From contig NZ_CP031967.1 in assembly GCF_003443615.1 (NCBI RefSeq), positions 2,046,001 through 2,110,000 on the forward strand: a stretch of 64,000 bases of DNA, written 5' to 3'. The position numbers and the translations under genes are program-made. The DNA comes from Alteromonas sp. BL110 (GTDB lineage Bacteria; Pseudomonadota; Gammaproteobacteria; Enterobacterales; Alteromonadaceae). Below are positions 25,375-34,376 of this stretch, piece by piece. The notes under the pieces were generated by a model. The model saw nothing but the letters and a program-made list of their open reading frames with translations. It was not told the DNA's origin and did not search any database. Within the stretch, counting starts at the first letter, position 1; each line of letters opens with the position of its first letter.

Positions 25375-26177
25375 TACGCACGCTCCTGTGCTTGCTCGAT
25401 GTCGCTGCTTGAAGACATTACATGATTTGTACTTGGGCTCAGTTCACTAATACTGCAATGACGGTCAAAGTAACTTTCCATCGCTTTATCATGGCTAACG
25501 AAAATCATAGTGCTCTTACCAGCAACCTCTTTTAACAGCGACATAAAGCTATCTCTCGCGTCGCTATCTAACGCCGAAGTAGGCTCATCGACAATTAACA
25601 ACTGTGGGTCATTAATAAGCGCTCGAGCTATAGCGACACGCTGCTGCTGACCGATACTCAAGGCATCGGCCTTAGCGTGTAGTACTTGTGAAGGAAGCTG
25701 TAGCTTGTCGATCAAATGAAGAAGCTTAGCATCTCCTGCCGTTTTACTTATTTTACTACTTGCGAAGTACACTGCAGCGTTAATATTTTGAGCCACAGAA
25801 AGATACGGAATAAGATTGAACTGCTGAAAGACGACGCCAATATTGCGTGCCCTAAACTTGTCTCGCTGGCGGTTTGATAAGGAAGAGAAAGGCTGCGATA
25901 ACAACGCTATGTCGCCTCGGGTGGGTGTCAAAGTGCCGCATAGCAGATTAAGCAATGTACTCTTTCCGCTACCCGAAGGGCCAGAAAGAAAGACATGTTC
26001 ACCTTGTGACACCTGCCACGCTTTTATATCAATGATGGGCGGGCTTTCTTTAGTATACGAAAACTGTAAATTACTCAGTTCAATTGCTGGGTTGCACTCT
26101 TCAATTAATGCGTTGTGCTTTTCAGACACTGCGTTGCGCTGGGAATGAGTGCTATTGTTTTTATTAATGTTATTCAC
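25374..26177 (-). CDS. ABC transporter ATP-binding protein (MacB/LolD type)
   Basis: 267-residue ATPase partner of the following permease. Walker A GPSGSGKSTL, Q-loop VVFQQFNLIPYLS, signature LSIGQQQRVAIARAL, Walker B LLIVDEPTSALD and switch FVSHD are all present and intact. The annotated start is GTG at 26177; it has a weak ribosome-binding site and 28 extra N-terminal residues before the ABC fold, so the true start could be further in. It is first in a two-gene operon. The 29-bp inverted repeat at 26300-26328 lies about 120 bp upstream and is the likely control site. Confidence 0.9.
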   Translation of the reverse strand: MNNINKNNSTHSQRNAVSEKHNALIEECNPAIELSNLQFSYTKESPPIIDIKAWQVSQGEHVFLSGPSGSGKSTLLNLLCGTLTPTRGDIALLSQPFSSLSNRQRDKFRARNIGVVFQQFNLIPYLSVAQNINAAVYFASSKISKTAGDAKLLHLIDKLQLPSQVLHAKADALSIGQQQRVAIARALINDPQLLIVDEPTSALDSDARDSFMSLLKEVAGKSTMIFVSHDKAMESYFDRHCSISELSPSTNHVMSSSSDIEQAQERA

Positions 26178-26299
26178 GCTAAGCCCGACCTGTGTTTACG
26201 TCTTATGTTTACATTAGCAAAGGCGGTAAACTAATGTCTTATCTGGTTGCTTACATATTCAACCAGCTAGAAGCAAGTAAAAGAACATAGCACCGCTTT

Positions 26300-26328
26300 A
26301 AAGTGATGTTATCAAATAACATCACTTT
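26300..26328. promoter_or_regulatory. Zur-like operator: 13-bp perfect inverted repeat around CAA
   Basis: AAAGTGATGTTAT (26300-26312), spacer CAA, ATAACATCACTTT (26316-26328). The core TGATGTTAT/ATAACATCA closely resembles gammaproteobacterial Zur boxes built on ATGTTATANNATAACAT. A further half-site, CATGTTATCAG, follows at about 26336. It sits between the end of yebG and the start of the ABC operon. It has no T-tract in either direction, which argues against a terminator. A zur gene is present at 44419-44892. Confidence 0.7.
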
Positions 26329-26425
26329 GCAAAGTCATGTTATCAGAACTTAGACGTTTAAAGCGGCAGTTGCTCTTACTTATTGTTCATCATAACGACA
26401 TAAAGGGCGAGTTTAGCTTATATTA

Positions 26426-26713
26426 TCAGCCGTTGGCTTGTAGCTTTACAACTTCTGCACTTTCATCTTCCAAAACGCTCTCTGCTGTAGCGCCTTTAAA
26501 GATTTTGCTGACTTTATCTTTATTTTTCGCCAGCATGATAGTGAGTTCTTCTACCACGCTATCGTCTAACTTGATGCCCTTAGCATGAATGTAGTCGGCA
26601 AGGTTGTCTGCTGCATCGAGCATTTTGTCATATTGGTCGGCTTCTTTTTTGTCGGTAGTTACCAATTTTTCTACCCCTTTGTGCGTAACAACATACTGTG
26701 TGGTAATGGCCAT
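26426..26713 (-). CDS. yebG: YebG family DNA-damage-inducible protein
   Basis: Small cytoplasmic protein of 95 residues from the ATG at 26713, chosen because the product then starts MAITTQYVV like other YebG proteins and GGGGAC precedes it. The family core KKEADQYDKMLDAADNLADYI matches E. coli YebG closely (KKEADAYDKMLD). E. coli yebG is a LexA-regulated SOS gene of unclear biochemical role. A perfect LexA-type box lies 48 bp upstream here, so SOS control appears conserved. Single-gene unit. Confidence 0.92.
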   Translation of the reverse strand: MAITTQYVVTHKGVEKLVTTDKKEADQYDKMLDAADNLADYIHAKGIKLDDSVVEELTIMLAKNKDKVSKIFKGATAESVLEDESAEVVKLQANG

Positions 26714-26760
26714 GGTAGGTCCCCTGTTTATTAAAGACACAAAAACTGTACAGGAAAAGG

Positions 26761-26776
26761 CTGTACAAATAAACAG
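26761..26776. promoter_or_regulatory. LexA (SOS) box upstream of yebG
   Basis: CTGTACAAATAAACAG fits CTGT-N8-ACAG exactly, is AT-rich in the centre and is followed by TA as in the E. coli consensus. It lies 48 bp upstream of yebG, a known SOS gene in enterics. It could also influence the divergent kinase gene at 26971. Confidence 0.85.
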
Positions 26777-26970
26777 TATTTGGAAAATATTATTGTTATT
26801 TTCGGTAACATTGTTGTGCGTTATACTTTAGTATAGTTTTAAAGCGTCAATTGCGCTGAAATCCAAACTCTTCGCAATCCGTAAAGTAGTTGTTTATTTC
26901 AGCGTCCGAAATACTTGGAACAGTAGGAATGAGGCGTTCGCAAGCGCGCTCTCGAAAAAGGAACTCTAAG

Positions 26971-28215
26971 ATGATGGTAGCGAGTGAAACTGTTCAACAA
27001 GACATTCAGGCTATAGATGCAATCGAAGCAATCCCTCATATAATGCAGATATTGGCCAGTAGCTTAGACTTGCGTTTCATTTGTGTTGCTAGAGTTACCG
27101 AAGAAGCATGGACGATGTGTGCGGTATTGGACAATGCAGAATTTGGTTTAACGCCTGGCGATCATTTAGAGATTGAAACCACTTTTTGTAGAACCGTAAG
27201 GGCAAGCAAAAAGCAGGTAGTCATCAATCACGCATCTGCTGACAGTGAGTACTGTGATAACCCAATTCCTATTATGTATGGCTTTGAGAGTTACTTCTCT
27301 TATCCTATCTACGATGCAAACGGTGAATTTTTTGGAACGCTTTGCGGTTTGGACCCAGAGCCTAGAGAATTGCGATGTGAACTCGTTCACGGGCAAATTA
27401 GTGCTTTCGCTAAACTTATTTCTAGTCAAATTCTATTAAAAGACCAGATGGAGCGCTCAAAGACGCAACTAACCGATGCAAGAAATATTGCCCGCCTACA
27501 AGAACAATATATCGCTATTTTAGGCCACGATATTCGAACCCCTTTATCTTCCATTCAAATCGGTATTAGCTTTCTTGACGACATAATAAAAGACAGTCAA
27601 ATAGCCAGTACTGTTCAGGTACCTGTATTTAAAGCTGTATCGAGGATGAAAAATAGTGTGCAGAGGATGACGCGTTTAATTGAAGATGCTATGGACTTTA
27701 CTCATAGCCGAATGGGCGAAGGGTTACCTGTGAAAATGGCAGAGGCCACGAGTTTAACGCAACAGTTAAATTATACGGCTGAAGAGCTAGCTACTGCTTA
27801 CCCTAATTGCACTATCAGAACGCATATCGATATTACCGAACAGTTAATCTGTGACGAAAAGCGGGTATGTCAGCTTCTATCTAACTTATTGAAAAACGCG
27901 CTGGTTCACGGCGATCAAGCGTATCCCGTATATGTAAAAGTTATCACCAACCGAAACGATTTCATTCTCAGCGTGCGCAATAGCGGTACACCAATATCTG
28001 ATGAGTCTAAGAAACGTCTTTTTCAACCTTTCTGGCGTAAAGAAAGCAGTGCAAAAAACGAAGGGTTAGGCTTAGGGTTATTTATTGCATCAGAAATTGC
28101 AAAGGCACATCAAGGTTCCCTGAGTGTGTCTTCTGACTTTAACGGCACAGAGTTTACCCTACGTTTTCCTTTAACCCGCGTTTCCTCTATCCCATATGAA
28201 AGCGTTTCGCATTAA
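26971..28215 (+). CDS. Soluble GAF-domain sensor histidine kinase
   Basis: 414-residue cytoplasmic kinase. The ATG at 26971 is chosen because AAGGA lies 8 nt upstream; longer in-frame starts at 26890 (TTG) and 26929 (ATG) lack such a site. A GAF domain occupies ~20-160 (CVARVTEEAWTMCAVLDNAEFGL, FCRTVRASKKQVVINHA, YFSYPIYDANGEFFGTLCGLD), the type found in bacteriophytochrome-like kinases. The H-box ILGHDIRTPLSSI, N-box LLSNLLKNALVHG and G-box EGLGLGLFIASEIAK are intact. No regulator is adjacent. The GAF ligand is unknown. Confidence 0.9.
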   Translation: MMVASETVQQDIQAIDAIEAIPHIMQILASSLDLRFICVARVTEEAWTMCAVLDNAEFGLTPGDHLEIETTFCRTVRASKKQVVINHASADSEYCDNPIPIMYGFESYFSYPIYDANGEFFGTLCGLDPEPRELRCELVHGQISAFAKLISSQILLKDQMERSKTQLTDARNIARLQEQYIAILGHDIRTPLSSIQIGISFLDDIIKDSQIASTVQVPVFKAVSRMKNSVQRMTRLIEDAMDFTHSRMGEGLPVKMAEATSLTQQLNYTAEELATAYPNCTIRTHIDITEQLICDEKRVCQLLSNLLKNALVHGDQAYPVYVKVITNRNDFILSVRNSGTPISDESKKRLFQPFWRKESSAKNEGLGLGLFIASEIAKAHQGSLSVSSDFNGTEFTLRFPLTRVSSIPYESVSH

Positions 28216-28325
28216 CCGCGAAACGCTATCAATATTAGCTCTTTTAAGACGCGCTCTTTCAATAAAGAAAAACGCAATTTACTTGCCAAAGTTGATTAAT
28301 GCTTGTGCAACGATGTTTGTGTGCG

Positions 28326-28415
28326 TATAATGCGCGCCCTTACAGCCATCCCAATTCGTTCCTTGTCTCCATACAGTCGGCTGTACTGTCGAGGCTACAA
28401 CCGTAAGGAGCTATA
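28326..28415 (+). promoter_or_regulatory. rpsF promoter -10 and leader with likely S6:S18 binding element
   Basis: A consensus -10 TATAAT is at 28326-28331; the -35 is weak (TTGTGC at 28303 with 17-bp spacing). The leader then contains ACAG/CTGT pairing and the conserved ACAACCGTAAGGAG before the rpsF start. The CCGTA box in this position is characteristic of the S6:S18 autoregulatory RNA motif found upstream of rpsF operons. Assigned by similarity of sequence and position; the fold was not computed. Confidence 0.6.
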
Positions 28416-28817
28416 ATGCGTCATTACGAAATCGTATTTATGGTTCACCCTGATCAGAGTGAACAAGTACCTGGTATGATCGAGCGTTATACTACTATCC
28501 TAAAGCAAGACGGTGGTCAGATTCATCGTTTAGAAGATTGGGGCCGTCGTCAACTGGCTTACCCAATTGAAAAGCTGCACAAAGCCCACTACGTACTAAT
28601 CAATGCTGAAGCGTCTGCAGAAGCTGTTGATGAACTGGAAAATGCTTTCCGTTTCAACGACGTGATCCTACGTAACATGGTTATGCGCACTAAGACTGCT
28701 GTGACTGAGCCTTCTCCGATGATGAAAGAAGAGCCTCGTCGTGAGCGTCGTGACGATTCTGCTCCTCGCCAAGATCGCGCGGAAAAGAAAACTGAAACCA
28801 CTGAAGACAACGCTTAA
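28416..28817 (+). CDS. rpsF: 30S ribosomal protein S6
   Basis: 133-residue S6 that binds the central domain of 16S rRNA together with S18. [55 protein letters not shown] and [14 protein letters not shown] are canonical. The C-terminal tail is acidic and charged ([18 protein letters not shown]), as in gammaproteobacterial S6, where it receives added glutamates in E. coli. First gene of the ribosomal operon; the strong site AAGGAG precedes it. Confidence 0.98.
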   Translation: MRHYEIVFMVHPDQSEQVPGMIERYTTILKQDGGQIHRLEDWGRRQLAYPIEKLHKAHYVLINAEASAEAVDELENAFRFNDVILRNMVMRTKTAVTEPSPMMKEEPRRERRDDSAPRQDRAEKKTETTEDNA

Positions 28818-28828
28818 GGAGATCACCC

Positions 28829-29056
28829 ATGGCTCGTTTTTTCAGACGTCGTAAGTTCTGCCGTTTCACTGCAGAAGGTGTGACTGAGATTGATTACAAA
28901 GATATCGCTACTCTTAAGAACTACATCACTGAGAGCGGTAAAATTGTCCCTAGCCGTATTACTGGTACAAGCGCAAAATATCAGCGTCAGCTGTCTTCTG
29001 CGATCAAGCGCGCACGTTTCCTTGCGTTGCTTCCGTACACTGATTCACACAAGTAA
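28829..29056 (+). CDS. rpsR: 30S ribosomal protein S18
   Basis: 75-residue S18 ([17 protein letters not shown]...[25 protein letters not shown]...[20 protein letters not shown]), full length and typical. It starts only 11 bp after rpsF, with AAGGAG in the gap. In E. coli priB sits between these two genes; there is no room for it here. Confidence 0.98.
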   Translation: MARFFRRRKFCRFTAEGVTEIDYKDIATLKNYITESGKIVPSRITGTSAKYQRQLSSAIKRARFLALLPYTDSHK

Positions 29057-29082
29057 TTTGGCGAATATAAGGGTTAGCTAAG

Positions 29083-29535
29083 ATGAATATCATCCTACTA
29101 GATAAAATCGCCAACCTTGGCGGCCTGGGCGACCAAGTGACTGTTAAGTCTGGTTACGCTCGTAACTTCCTTTTCCCACAGGGTAAAGCGGTTCCTGCAA
29201 CTAAAGACAACGTTGAAAAGTTCGAAGCACGTCGTGCTGAGCTTGAAGCGAAAATTGCTGAGCAACTAGCTGCTGCTAACGCACGCGCTGAAAAAGTTGC
29301 TGAGCTTGCTGAAGTTACAATCGCAGCTCCTGCTGGTGACGAAGGTAAACTATTTGGCTCTGTTGGTACTCGTGACATCGCTGATGCAATCACTGCAGCT
29401 GGCGTTGAAGTACAAAAAGCAGAAGTTAAACTACCTACTGGTACTCTTCGTGAGACTGGTGAGTATGACATCGACTTACAACTTCACTCTGACGTTATCA
29501 CTTCAATCAAAGTGATTATCATTGCTGAAGCGTAA
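29083..29535 (+). CDS. rplI: 50S ribosomal protein L9
   Basis: 150-residue L9, a two-domain protein with N-terminal [36 protein letters not shown], the long connecting helix ([29 protein letters not shown]) and the C-terminal [16 protein letters not shown] domain. Last gene of the rpsF-rpsR-rplI operon, closed by an intrinsic terminator 20 bp downstream. Confidence 0.98.
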   Translation: MNIILLDKIANLGGLGDQVTVKSGYARNFLFPQGKAVPATKDNVEKFEARRAELEAKIAEQLAAANARAEKVAELAEVTIAAPAGDEGKLFGSVGTRDIADAITAAGVEVQKAEVKLPTGTLRETGEYDIDLQLHSDVITSIKVIIIAEA

Positions 29536-29556
29536 TCGCTGACGTATTTGAAGAAA

Positions 29557-29581
29557 GCCGCTCCTAGAGCGGCTTTTTTTT
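29557..29581 (+). terminator. Intrinsic terminator after rplI
   Basis: Stem GCCGCTC, loop CTA, GAGCGGC, followed by eight T residues. It ends the ribosomal protein operon. Confidence 0.95.
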
Positions 29582-29716
29582 GGCTAAAATTTACCTTTAA
29601 AAGACCATATCGTTACTTTTCAATATTAAGCACAAAAGGACGTTTAGCAGTTGCAAGCTACAACCACCCAAAGAAGTGTAACAATTGTAAAAGTACTATC
29701 CATTTAGGCAAAACTT

Positions 29717-29735
29717 AATGAGAATGTTTCTTATT
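29717..29735. promoter_or_regulatory. Fur-like box upstream of TonB receptor/PepSY pair
   Basis: AATGAGAATGTTTCTTATT resembles the classic AATGAGAATGATTCTCATT form of the Fur site, differing at two positions. It lies 30-50 bp upstream of the receptor start, so it would overlap the promoter. Supports iron-repressed expression. Confidence 0.65.
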
Positions 29736-29766
29736 TGTAATTGTTGATTGTCAAATGGAGTTACCC

Positions 29767-31812
29767 TTGAAAAAGTTAGTCTTAGCTGGTGCAGTGTGCA
29801 CCCTATCCAGCCCAATAGTATTCGCGCAATCCGTAGAAAACCAAAATGAAGAAGCCAAGTCTATAGAGCGAGTTGCTGTGGTAGGCGCAGCAACTAACTT
29901 AAGCATTACTGCTGAAGATATTGACCAGTTTCAGGCAAATGATTTAGCGGATATCTTCAGAGAGTCGCCGTCGGTCAGTGTTGGCGGTTCAGTGGGGGTA
30001 GCACAAAAAATCTTTATCCGCGGACTAGAAGACGCGTATTTGAATGTAACCGTAGATGGCGCACAGCAAACCTCAACGCTATTTCACCACATTGGTCGCG
30101 TTACTTTAGACCCTGATCTTTTAAAGCAAATTGATGTGCAGGCTGGTGCCGGAGAAGCGACAAGCGGCCCAGGTGCTATAGGCGGTTCAATTCGCTTTAA
30201 GACCAAAGATGCACAGGATTTATTAAAAGACGACGAACAATTTGGCGGTCGGGTAAAGGCGAGTTATTTCTCAAACGATGGTACCCGATATAGCGGAAGC
30301 CTATATGGAAAGTTAAGTGACTCTTGGGGCTTACTAGGTTATTACAGCACGGTAGACAGAGATAACTTTGAAGATGGTGATGGTAACGAAGTACTAGGTA
30401 CTGCCGCAGATCAAGACCTCATGTTCCTCAAAGCCAGTGGTTATATTGCGGATAATCAATACCTTTCGATAAGTGCAGAGCAGCGCGATGAAGAGGGTGA
30501 ATTCTCAGCAAGACCAAACTGGGTAGTGCTAGAAGGAGCTCCGCTTTACCCTAGTGAAGCAGAGCGCGATACCTATGTTGCGAACTACCGTTTTGACCAT
30601 AGTGAGTTAGTATTTTTAGAAGCTACCGCATATCAAACCTCATCGTCGTTCCGCGGTGGTCGTTTTGATTTTTTATCTGATATTGATACCTATGGTTTTG
30701 ATATTAGAAACACCAGCGAAGTTACCAATCATGTATTTACCTATGGTATCGACTATCGCAAAGATGAGGTCGAAAGCGGCCCAGGCGTAGGTCCTGTACA
30801 GAACGCGGAAGAAGGTAGCGTAATGGGTATCTACGCGCAAGCACACAGCAATATCACGCCAGAGTTATTGTTGAGTTATGGTGTTCGTTATGACAATTTT
30901 GACTTCCAGCAAGAAATTCTTATTGATGACTATTATGGAACGCCTGTTACCGATGAGCCATCTGGGTTAGACGACAACGAACTTAGCTTTAACGTAGGTC
31001 TCGAGTATCAGCTTACCGAAGCTTGGTCCCTTGGTCTTGGCTACGCAGAAGCGGCTCGTGGCAAACAAATTGGGGATGGCTTTACCCTAGATGAGTACTT
31101 ATACGATGGTGAAGACATTCCTGTCGTTGCTAGCGACGTTGTGCCCGAAACAGTCACCAATATCGAAGCGTCAATCGAATACAGTGCCAATAATCTAAAT
31201 GCGCGTTTAAGCGCTTATGAATCTACCATTGATGATGTGCTATTTAGTGGTTATCAAGGTAACTCGGTATTTAATAATATCGGCGACCTAGAATCATCTG
31301 GCGTGGAGTTTAACCTGGCGTATCGCTGGGATTCTGTTGACGTATATTTTGGTTTTTCGAGCGTTGATGTTGAGTTGATGCCGCGTGAAGGTCTATACAG
31401 CGTACCTTATAACACCATTGATATTAATGGGTACGAGTTTGTTGGCTTAGGTAATAGCCGCGGCGATACCTGGGTACTGGGAGCCGATTACACGGTTACT
31501 GCAGATATCAGCGTTGGCTTTAATATCACTATGGTTGACGACATCAACATAGATACACTACATCAAGCCCTAGAAAATGGTTGGACCGACTCGCTTTATT
31601 CACTTAACAAAGCAGACTATACCCTAGTGGATATTTATGGCGAATGGGAAGTCACCAACGACCTGCGCGTAAATTTAGCGGTTACTAACCTGTTTGATGA
31701 AGCCTATATCGACCATTCTAGTGTGGGTGACTACAGCGAAGTATTCCCAAGCGTAGTTGGTCCACAAGAAGCAGGGCGAGATATTCGTTTGTCAGTGACT
31801 TACGATTTCTAA
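29767..31812 (+). CDS. TonB-dependent receptor, iron-regulated type
   Basis: Outer-membrane receptor of about 681 residues. Two starts are possible: ATG at 29755 without a good ribosome-binding site, or TTG at 29767 with GGAG 6 nt upstream; the TTG gives a clean signal peptide MKKLVLAGAVCTLSSPIVFAQ and is preferred. The plug has VAVVGAATN, DLADIFRESPSVSVGG, KIFIRGLEDAYLNVTVDGAQ and ATSGPGAIGGSIRFKTKDA; the barrel ends RLSVTYDF. A short form with this plug is seen in haem and siderophore receptors. A Fur-like box upstream and a PepSY protein gene 14 bp downstream point to ferric-siderophore or haem uptake. Confidence 0.9.
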   Translation: MKKLVLAGAVCTLSSPIVFAQSVENQNEEAKSIERVAVVGAATNLSITAEDIDQFQANDLADIFRESPSVSVGGSVGVAQKIFIRGLEDAYLNVTVDGAQQTSTLFHHIGRVTLDPDLLKQIDVQAGAGEATSGPGAIGGSIRFKTKDAQDLLKDDEQFGGRVKASYFSNDGTRYSGSLYGKLSDSWGLLGYYSTVDRDNFEDGDGNEVLGTAADQDLMFLKASGYIADNQYLSISAEQRDEEGEFSARPNWVVLEGAPLYPSEAERDTYVANYRFDHSELVFLEATAYQTSSSFRGGRFDFLSDIDTYGFDIRNTSEVTNHVFTYGIDYRKDEVESGPGVGPVQNAEEGSVMGIYAQAHSNITPELLLSYGVRYDNFDFQQEILIDDYYGTPVTDEPSGLDDNELSFNVGLEYQLTEAWSLGLGYAEAARGKQIGDGFTLDEYLYDGEDIPVVASDVVPETVTNIEASIEYSANNLNARLSAYESTIDDVLFSGYQGNSVFNNIGDLESSGVEFNLAYRWDSVDVYFGFSSVDVELMPREGLYSVPYNTIDINGYEFVGLGNSRGDTWVLGADYTVTADISVGFNITMVDDINIDTLHQALENGWTDSLYSLNKADYTLVDIYGEWEVTNDLRVNLAVTNLFDEAYIDHSSVGDYSEVFPSVVGPQEAGRDIRLSVTYDF

Positions 31813-31825
31813 GCAACGCCTTTAA

Positions 31826-32956
31826 ATGAACTTTTCCACATTTAAAAGGTGGGTCTTTTGGGCCCACCTCTTTGCTGGCTTACTGGCGAGCGTAGTTGTT
31901 TTTATTATGGCTTTCACTGGTGTATTGCTTACTTACGAGCGCCAGTTTAAAGAGCTAAGTGAAATGGCTTATGCGCAAACCATTGATATTGAAAAATCTG
32001 TTGTCTCAACGGATGAAGTGGTTTCAATACTTCGCGAACTGCACCCTAACGAAGCACATATATTTGTTCGGTGGGTAAACAGTGAGGGAGCGGCAATTCC
32101 CGCGTGGGCGGGCGAACATAGTTATCTTATTCACCCCTATACTGGTGACATATTAAGAGAGGGAGAAGGGTTCGTTGAAGAAGCATTTCATGTCATAACC
32201 GACCTGCATCGATACTTATTGTTTGAAGGAGATTACCAATTAATTGGCAAAACTATAACGGCTTATAGCAACCTTATTTTTATCTTTTTGTTGTTATCGG
32301 GTGTCATTATCTGGTTGCCTAAACACATATCGAAAAAATCCTTAAAGCAGCAAATGTTGTTGCGGCAAAAGTACACAAACAAACAACATCGACGCCGACA
32401 TTGGCATTTCGTTTTTGGTATGTGGTCACTGCCTTTTTTACTTGTAATTGGAACGACGGCTACCCTGTTTTATTTTGAATGGGCTAACAAAGCACTGTAT
32501 GGCATGTATGGTGAACAAGTACCTGTTCGCGAAAAGAAGGTAATGCCCGAAACGCTAAACGCCGACGTCGTCAGTTACCACACGTTATTTAATAAAGCGC
32601 AGCGACACGCCGATGAGCATGGCTATCAGAATTGGTACTCCATGTGGATGGAGATTGGTAAAAGTGAGGGCGTTGCCCGATTTTATATTGATAAAAGCAT
32701 CGGGCATCGACAAGAGTTAGCGTATTCACTGTATTTCGACACAGGAAGCGGTGATATTGTCAGGGTCCTACATAAAACCGATTGGCCCAAAGGAAGTCAG
32801 GCTTGGGGTACTTCTCGCTTTTTACATACGGGAGAATATTTCGGCTTTGTAGGTCAGACTATAGCTGGAGCGGTTAGCTTGCTTTGCTGTATCTTAGTTT
32901 ATACTGGCACACTACTCGGTGTGAAAAGGCTTCTCAATTTGCGAAAGCAACATTAG
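31826..32956 (+). CDS. PepSY-associated TM helix protein (putative iron-uptake membrane protein)
   Basis: Inner-membrane protein of 376 residues, with a TM helix at ~13-35 (HLFAGLLASVVVFIMAFTGVLLTYE) carrying the family's conserved His, further helices at ~150-165 and ~195-217, and one near 350-370. PepSY-type periplasmic segments (SYLIHPYTGDILREGEG, HVITDLHRYLLFEGDYQLIGKTI) lie between. Proteins of this family encoded beside TonB receptors (PiuB/FoxB-like) act in reductive release of siderophore iron. Its stop overlaps the 3' end of the convergent kinase gene by 23 bp. Confidence 0.88.
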   Translation: MNFSTFKRWVFWAHLFAGLLASVVVFIMAFTGVLLTYERQFKELSEMAYAQTIDIEKSVVSTDEVVSILRELHPNEAHIFVRWVNSEGAAIPAWAGEHSYLIHPYTGDILREGEGFVEEAFHVITDLHRYLLFEGDYQLIGKTITAYSNLIFIFLLLSGVIIWLPKHISKKSLKQQMLLRQKYTNKQHRRRHWHFVFGMWSLPFLLVIGTTATLFYFEWANKALYGMYGEQVPVREKKVMPETLNADVVSYHTLFNKAQRHADEHGYQNWYSMWMEIGKSEGVARFYIDKSIGHRQELAYSLYFDTGSGDIVRVLHKTDWPKGSQAWGTSRFLHTGEYFGFVGQTIAGAVSLLCCILVYTGTLLGVKRLLNLRKQH

Positions 32957-34376
32957 AAAACTTAGGCAGGGTGATAGTTACCATCAGCCCTGTCTGCTTT
33001 GTTGCGCTAGCATCTTTATTTAGATAAGCGTTATTACTCTGCTCATCGTCTTTGTTTACGCGATTGCACGCAGATATATCGCCGCCGACAGCGGCAATTT
33101 GACGTTTCGCCAATGCAAGCCCAAGCCCAAACCCAGAGCGCTTCGCAGCATGAACATAGTTTTTCGCTGCACGCGCCTTGTCTACCCTGAAAAAAGGTTC
33201 AAATATGGCGTCTAGCATTGATTCAGGGACGCCAGTGCCCTCGTCTGTAACAGTGATAACGTAGTTATTATTATCGCTGACCAAGGTTACGCTTACTTTG
33301 CTTTGCTGCGGGGTATGGCGCAAAGCATTGCGAATAATATTCTCTAATGCCTGCCCTAAAGCAAGCTGACTGCTTTTTTCTATACTCGCACATTCCGGCG
33401 TGCTTACACATAAGGTTCTATCAGGGTATTCAAAGCGCGCATCTTCACAAATAACATTAATAAGCTCTACCAAGTCAAAGTCATCGCTGTTTAATTGGGG
33501 AGATTCTGTATTTAGCCAGGCAAAGGTTAAGGTATCTTCAACAAGCTCTCTCATTGTGCTGGCTTCATAGCGCAGGCGGGAAAGAGCTTGTTCACGATTA
33601 ATGTCTTGTTCAACAAAGTCTATAGCCATATCGATGCGCGCTAGAGGCGTGCGAAGCTCGTGAGAAAGGTCTGCAAGTAAACTTCTTTGGTTATAAATGA
33701 GACTGCTCGTTCTCTGGGCCATTTTATCGAAGGTTTGAGCAAGTGTAGTAAGTTCATCATTTCGCTCGGGCATCGTAGCCATTGCTCGGGCTTCTAAGTT
33801 GCCATCAGCAAAGTCTTTTGTTGCCCTCTCTAACTGCTTAAGTGGTGTCATAACATGACGATAAAGCATAAAGCTCAATAGGCTTAATATGATCAAAGGC
33901 AACGCAATTTGTAGAGCTAGACGGGTGGCGAGTAATAACGAGCCTGGGCGCATCCGTTGTGGAAGCTGAATCAAAAAGTGCGTGTTGTCGTCTACAAAAG
34001 GCACTTCCATTACAGGGTTTTCAGAGAAATACAAATGTACTTTCCATTCAGGACTGCGCCCAATTTGAAACCTATCAGCAAACTCATCTAACATCTTAGT
34101 ATCAGCGAGTGTTGTCATTTCAGAATTAATAACAGCAAGCCAAGTGTTCTCTTTGGTCCTTACCTCTTTTAAAAAAACGGCTAACGCCTCTTCTCCCTTT
34201 TCCAGATAGATTTTTTCCGCTTCCTTCCCATAAGCGTAAAGGGTTTCTTGATGAGCCTTATCTAGAAAGCTCATGCTAGTTTCGGTGTGATTAGTAAGCC
34301 AAGCAATGGCCCAAAACAGCAGAACAGTACCAACAGCTATGAATGCACATAGCCGCCAAAGCAGTTTATTCTTCAC
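32934..34376 (-). CDS. HAMP-containing sensor histidine kinase
   Basis: Membrane histidine kinase of 480 residues, partner of the response regulator whose 3' end overlaps it by 4 bp. TM1 at ~9-28 and TM2 at ~150-172 enclose a periplasmic sensor domain. HAMP (RHVMTPLKQLERATKDFADGNLEARA) leads to the H-box LLADLSHELRTPLARI, N-box IIRNALRHTPQQ and G-boxes VTDEGTGVPES and SGFGLGLALAKRQ. The layout matches CpxA/RstB-type kinases. A Fur box precedes the operon and an iron receptor pair converges on it. This suggests iron- or envelope-linked sensing, which is an inference. Confidence 0.92.
   Translation of the reverse strand: MKNKLLWRLCAFIAVGTVLLFWAIAWLTNHTETSMSFLDKAHQETLYAYGKEAEKIYLEKGEEALAVFLKEVRTKENTWLAVINSEMTTLADTKMLDEFADRFQIGRSPEWKVHLYFSENPVMEVPFVDDNTHFLIQLPQRMRPGSLLLATRLALQIALPLIILSLLSFMLYRHVMTPLKQLERATKDFADGNLEARAMATMPERNDELTTLAQTFDKMAQRTSSLIYNQRSLLADLSHELRTPLARIDMAIDFVEQDINREQALSRLRYEASTMRELVEDTLTFAWLNTESPQLNSDDFDLVELINVICEDARFEYPDRTLCVSTPECASIEKSSQLALGQALENIIRNALRHTPQQSKVSVTLVSDNNNYVITVTDEGTGVPESMLDAIFEPFFRVDKARAAKNYVHAAKRSGFGLGLALAKRQIAAVGGDISACNRVNKDDEQSNNAYLNKDASATKQTGLMVTITLPKFSNVAFAN

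Noticed and set aside
26300..26328. Perfect inverted repeat considered as a terminator for yebG
   Set aside because: No T-tract follows the stem in either direction and the arm sequence matches Zur-type operators, so a regulatory reading is preferred.
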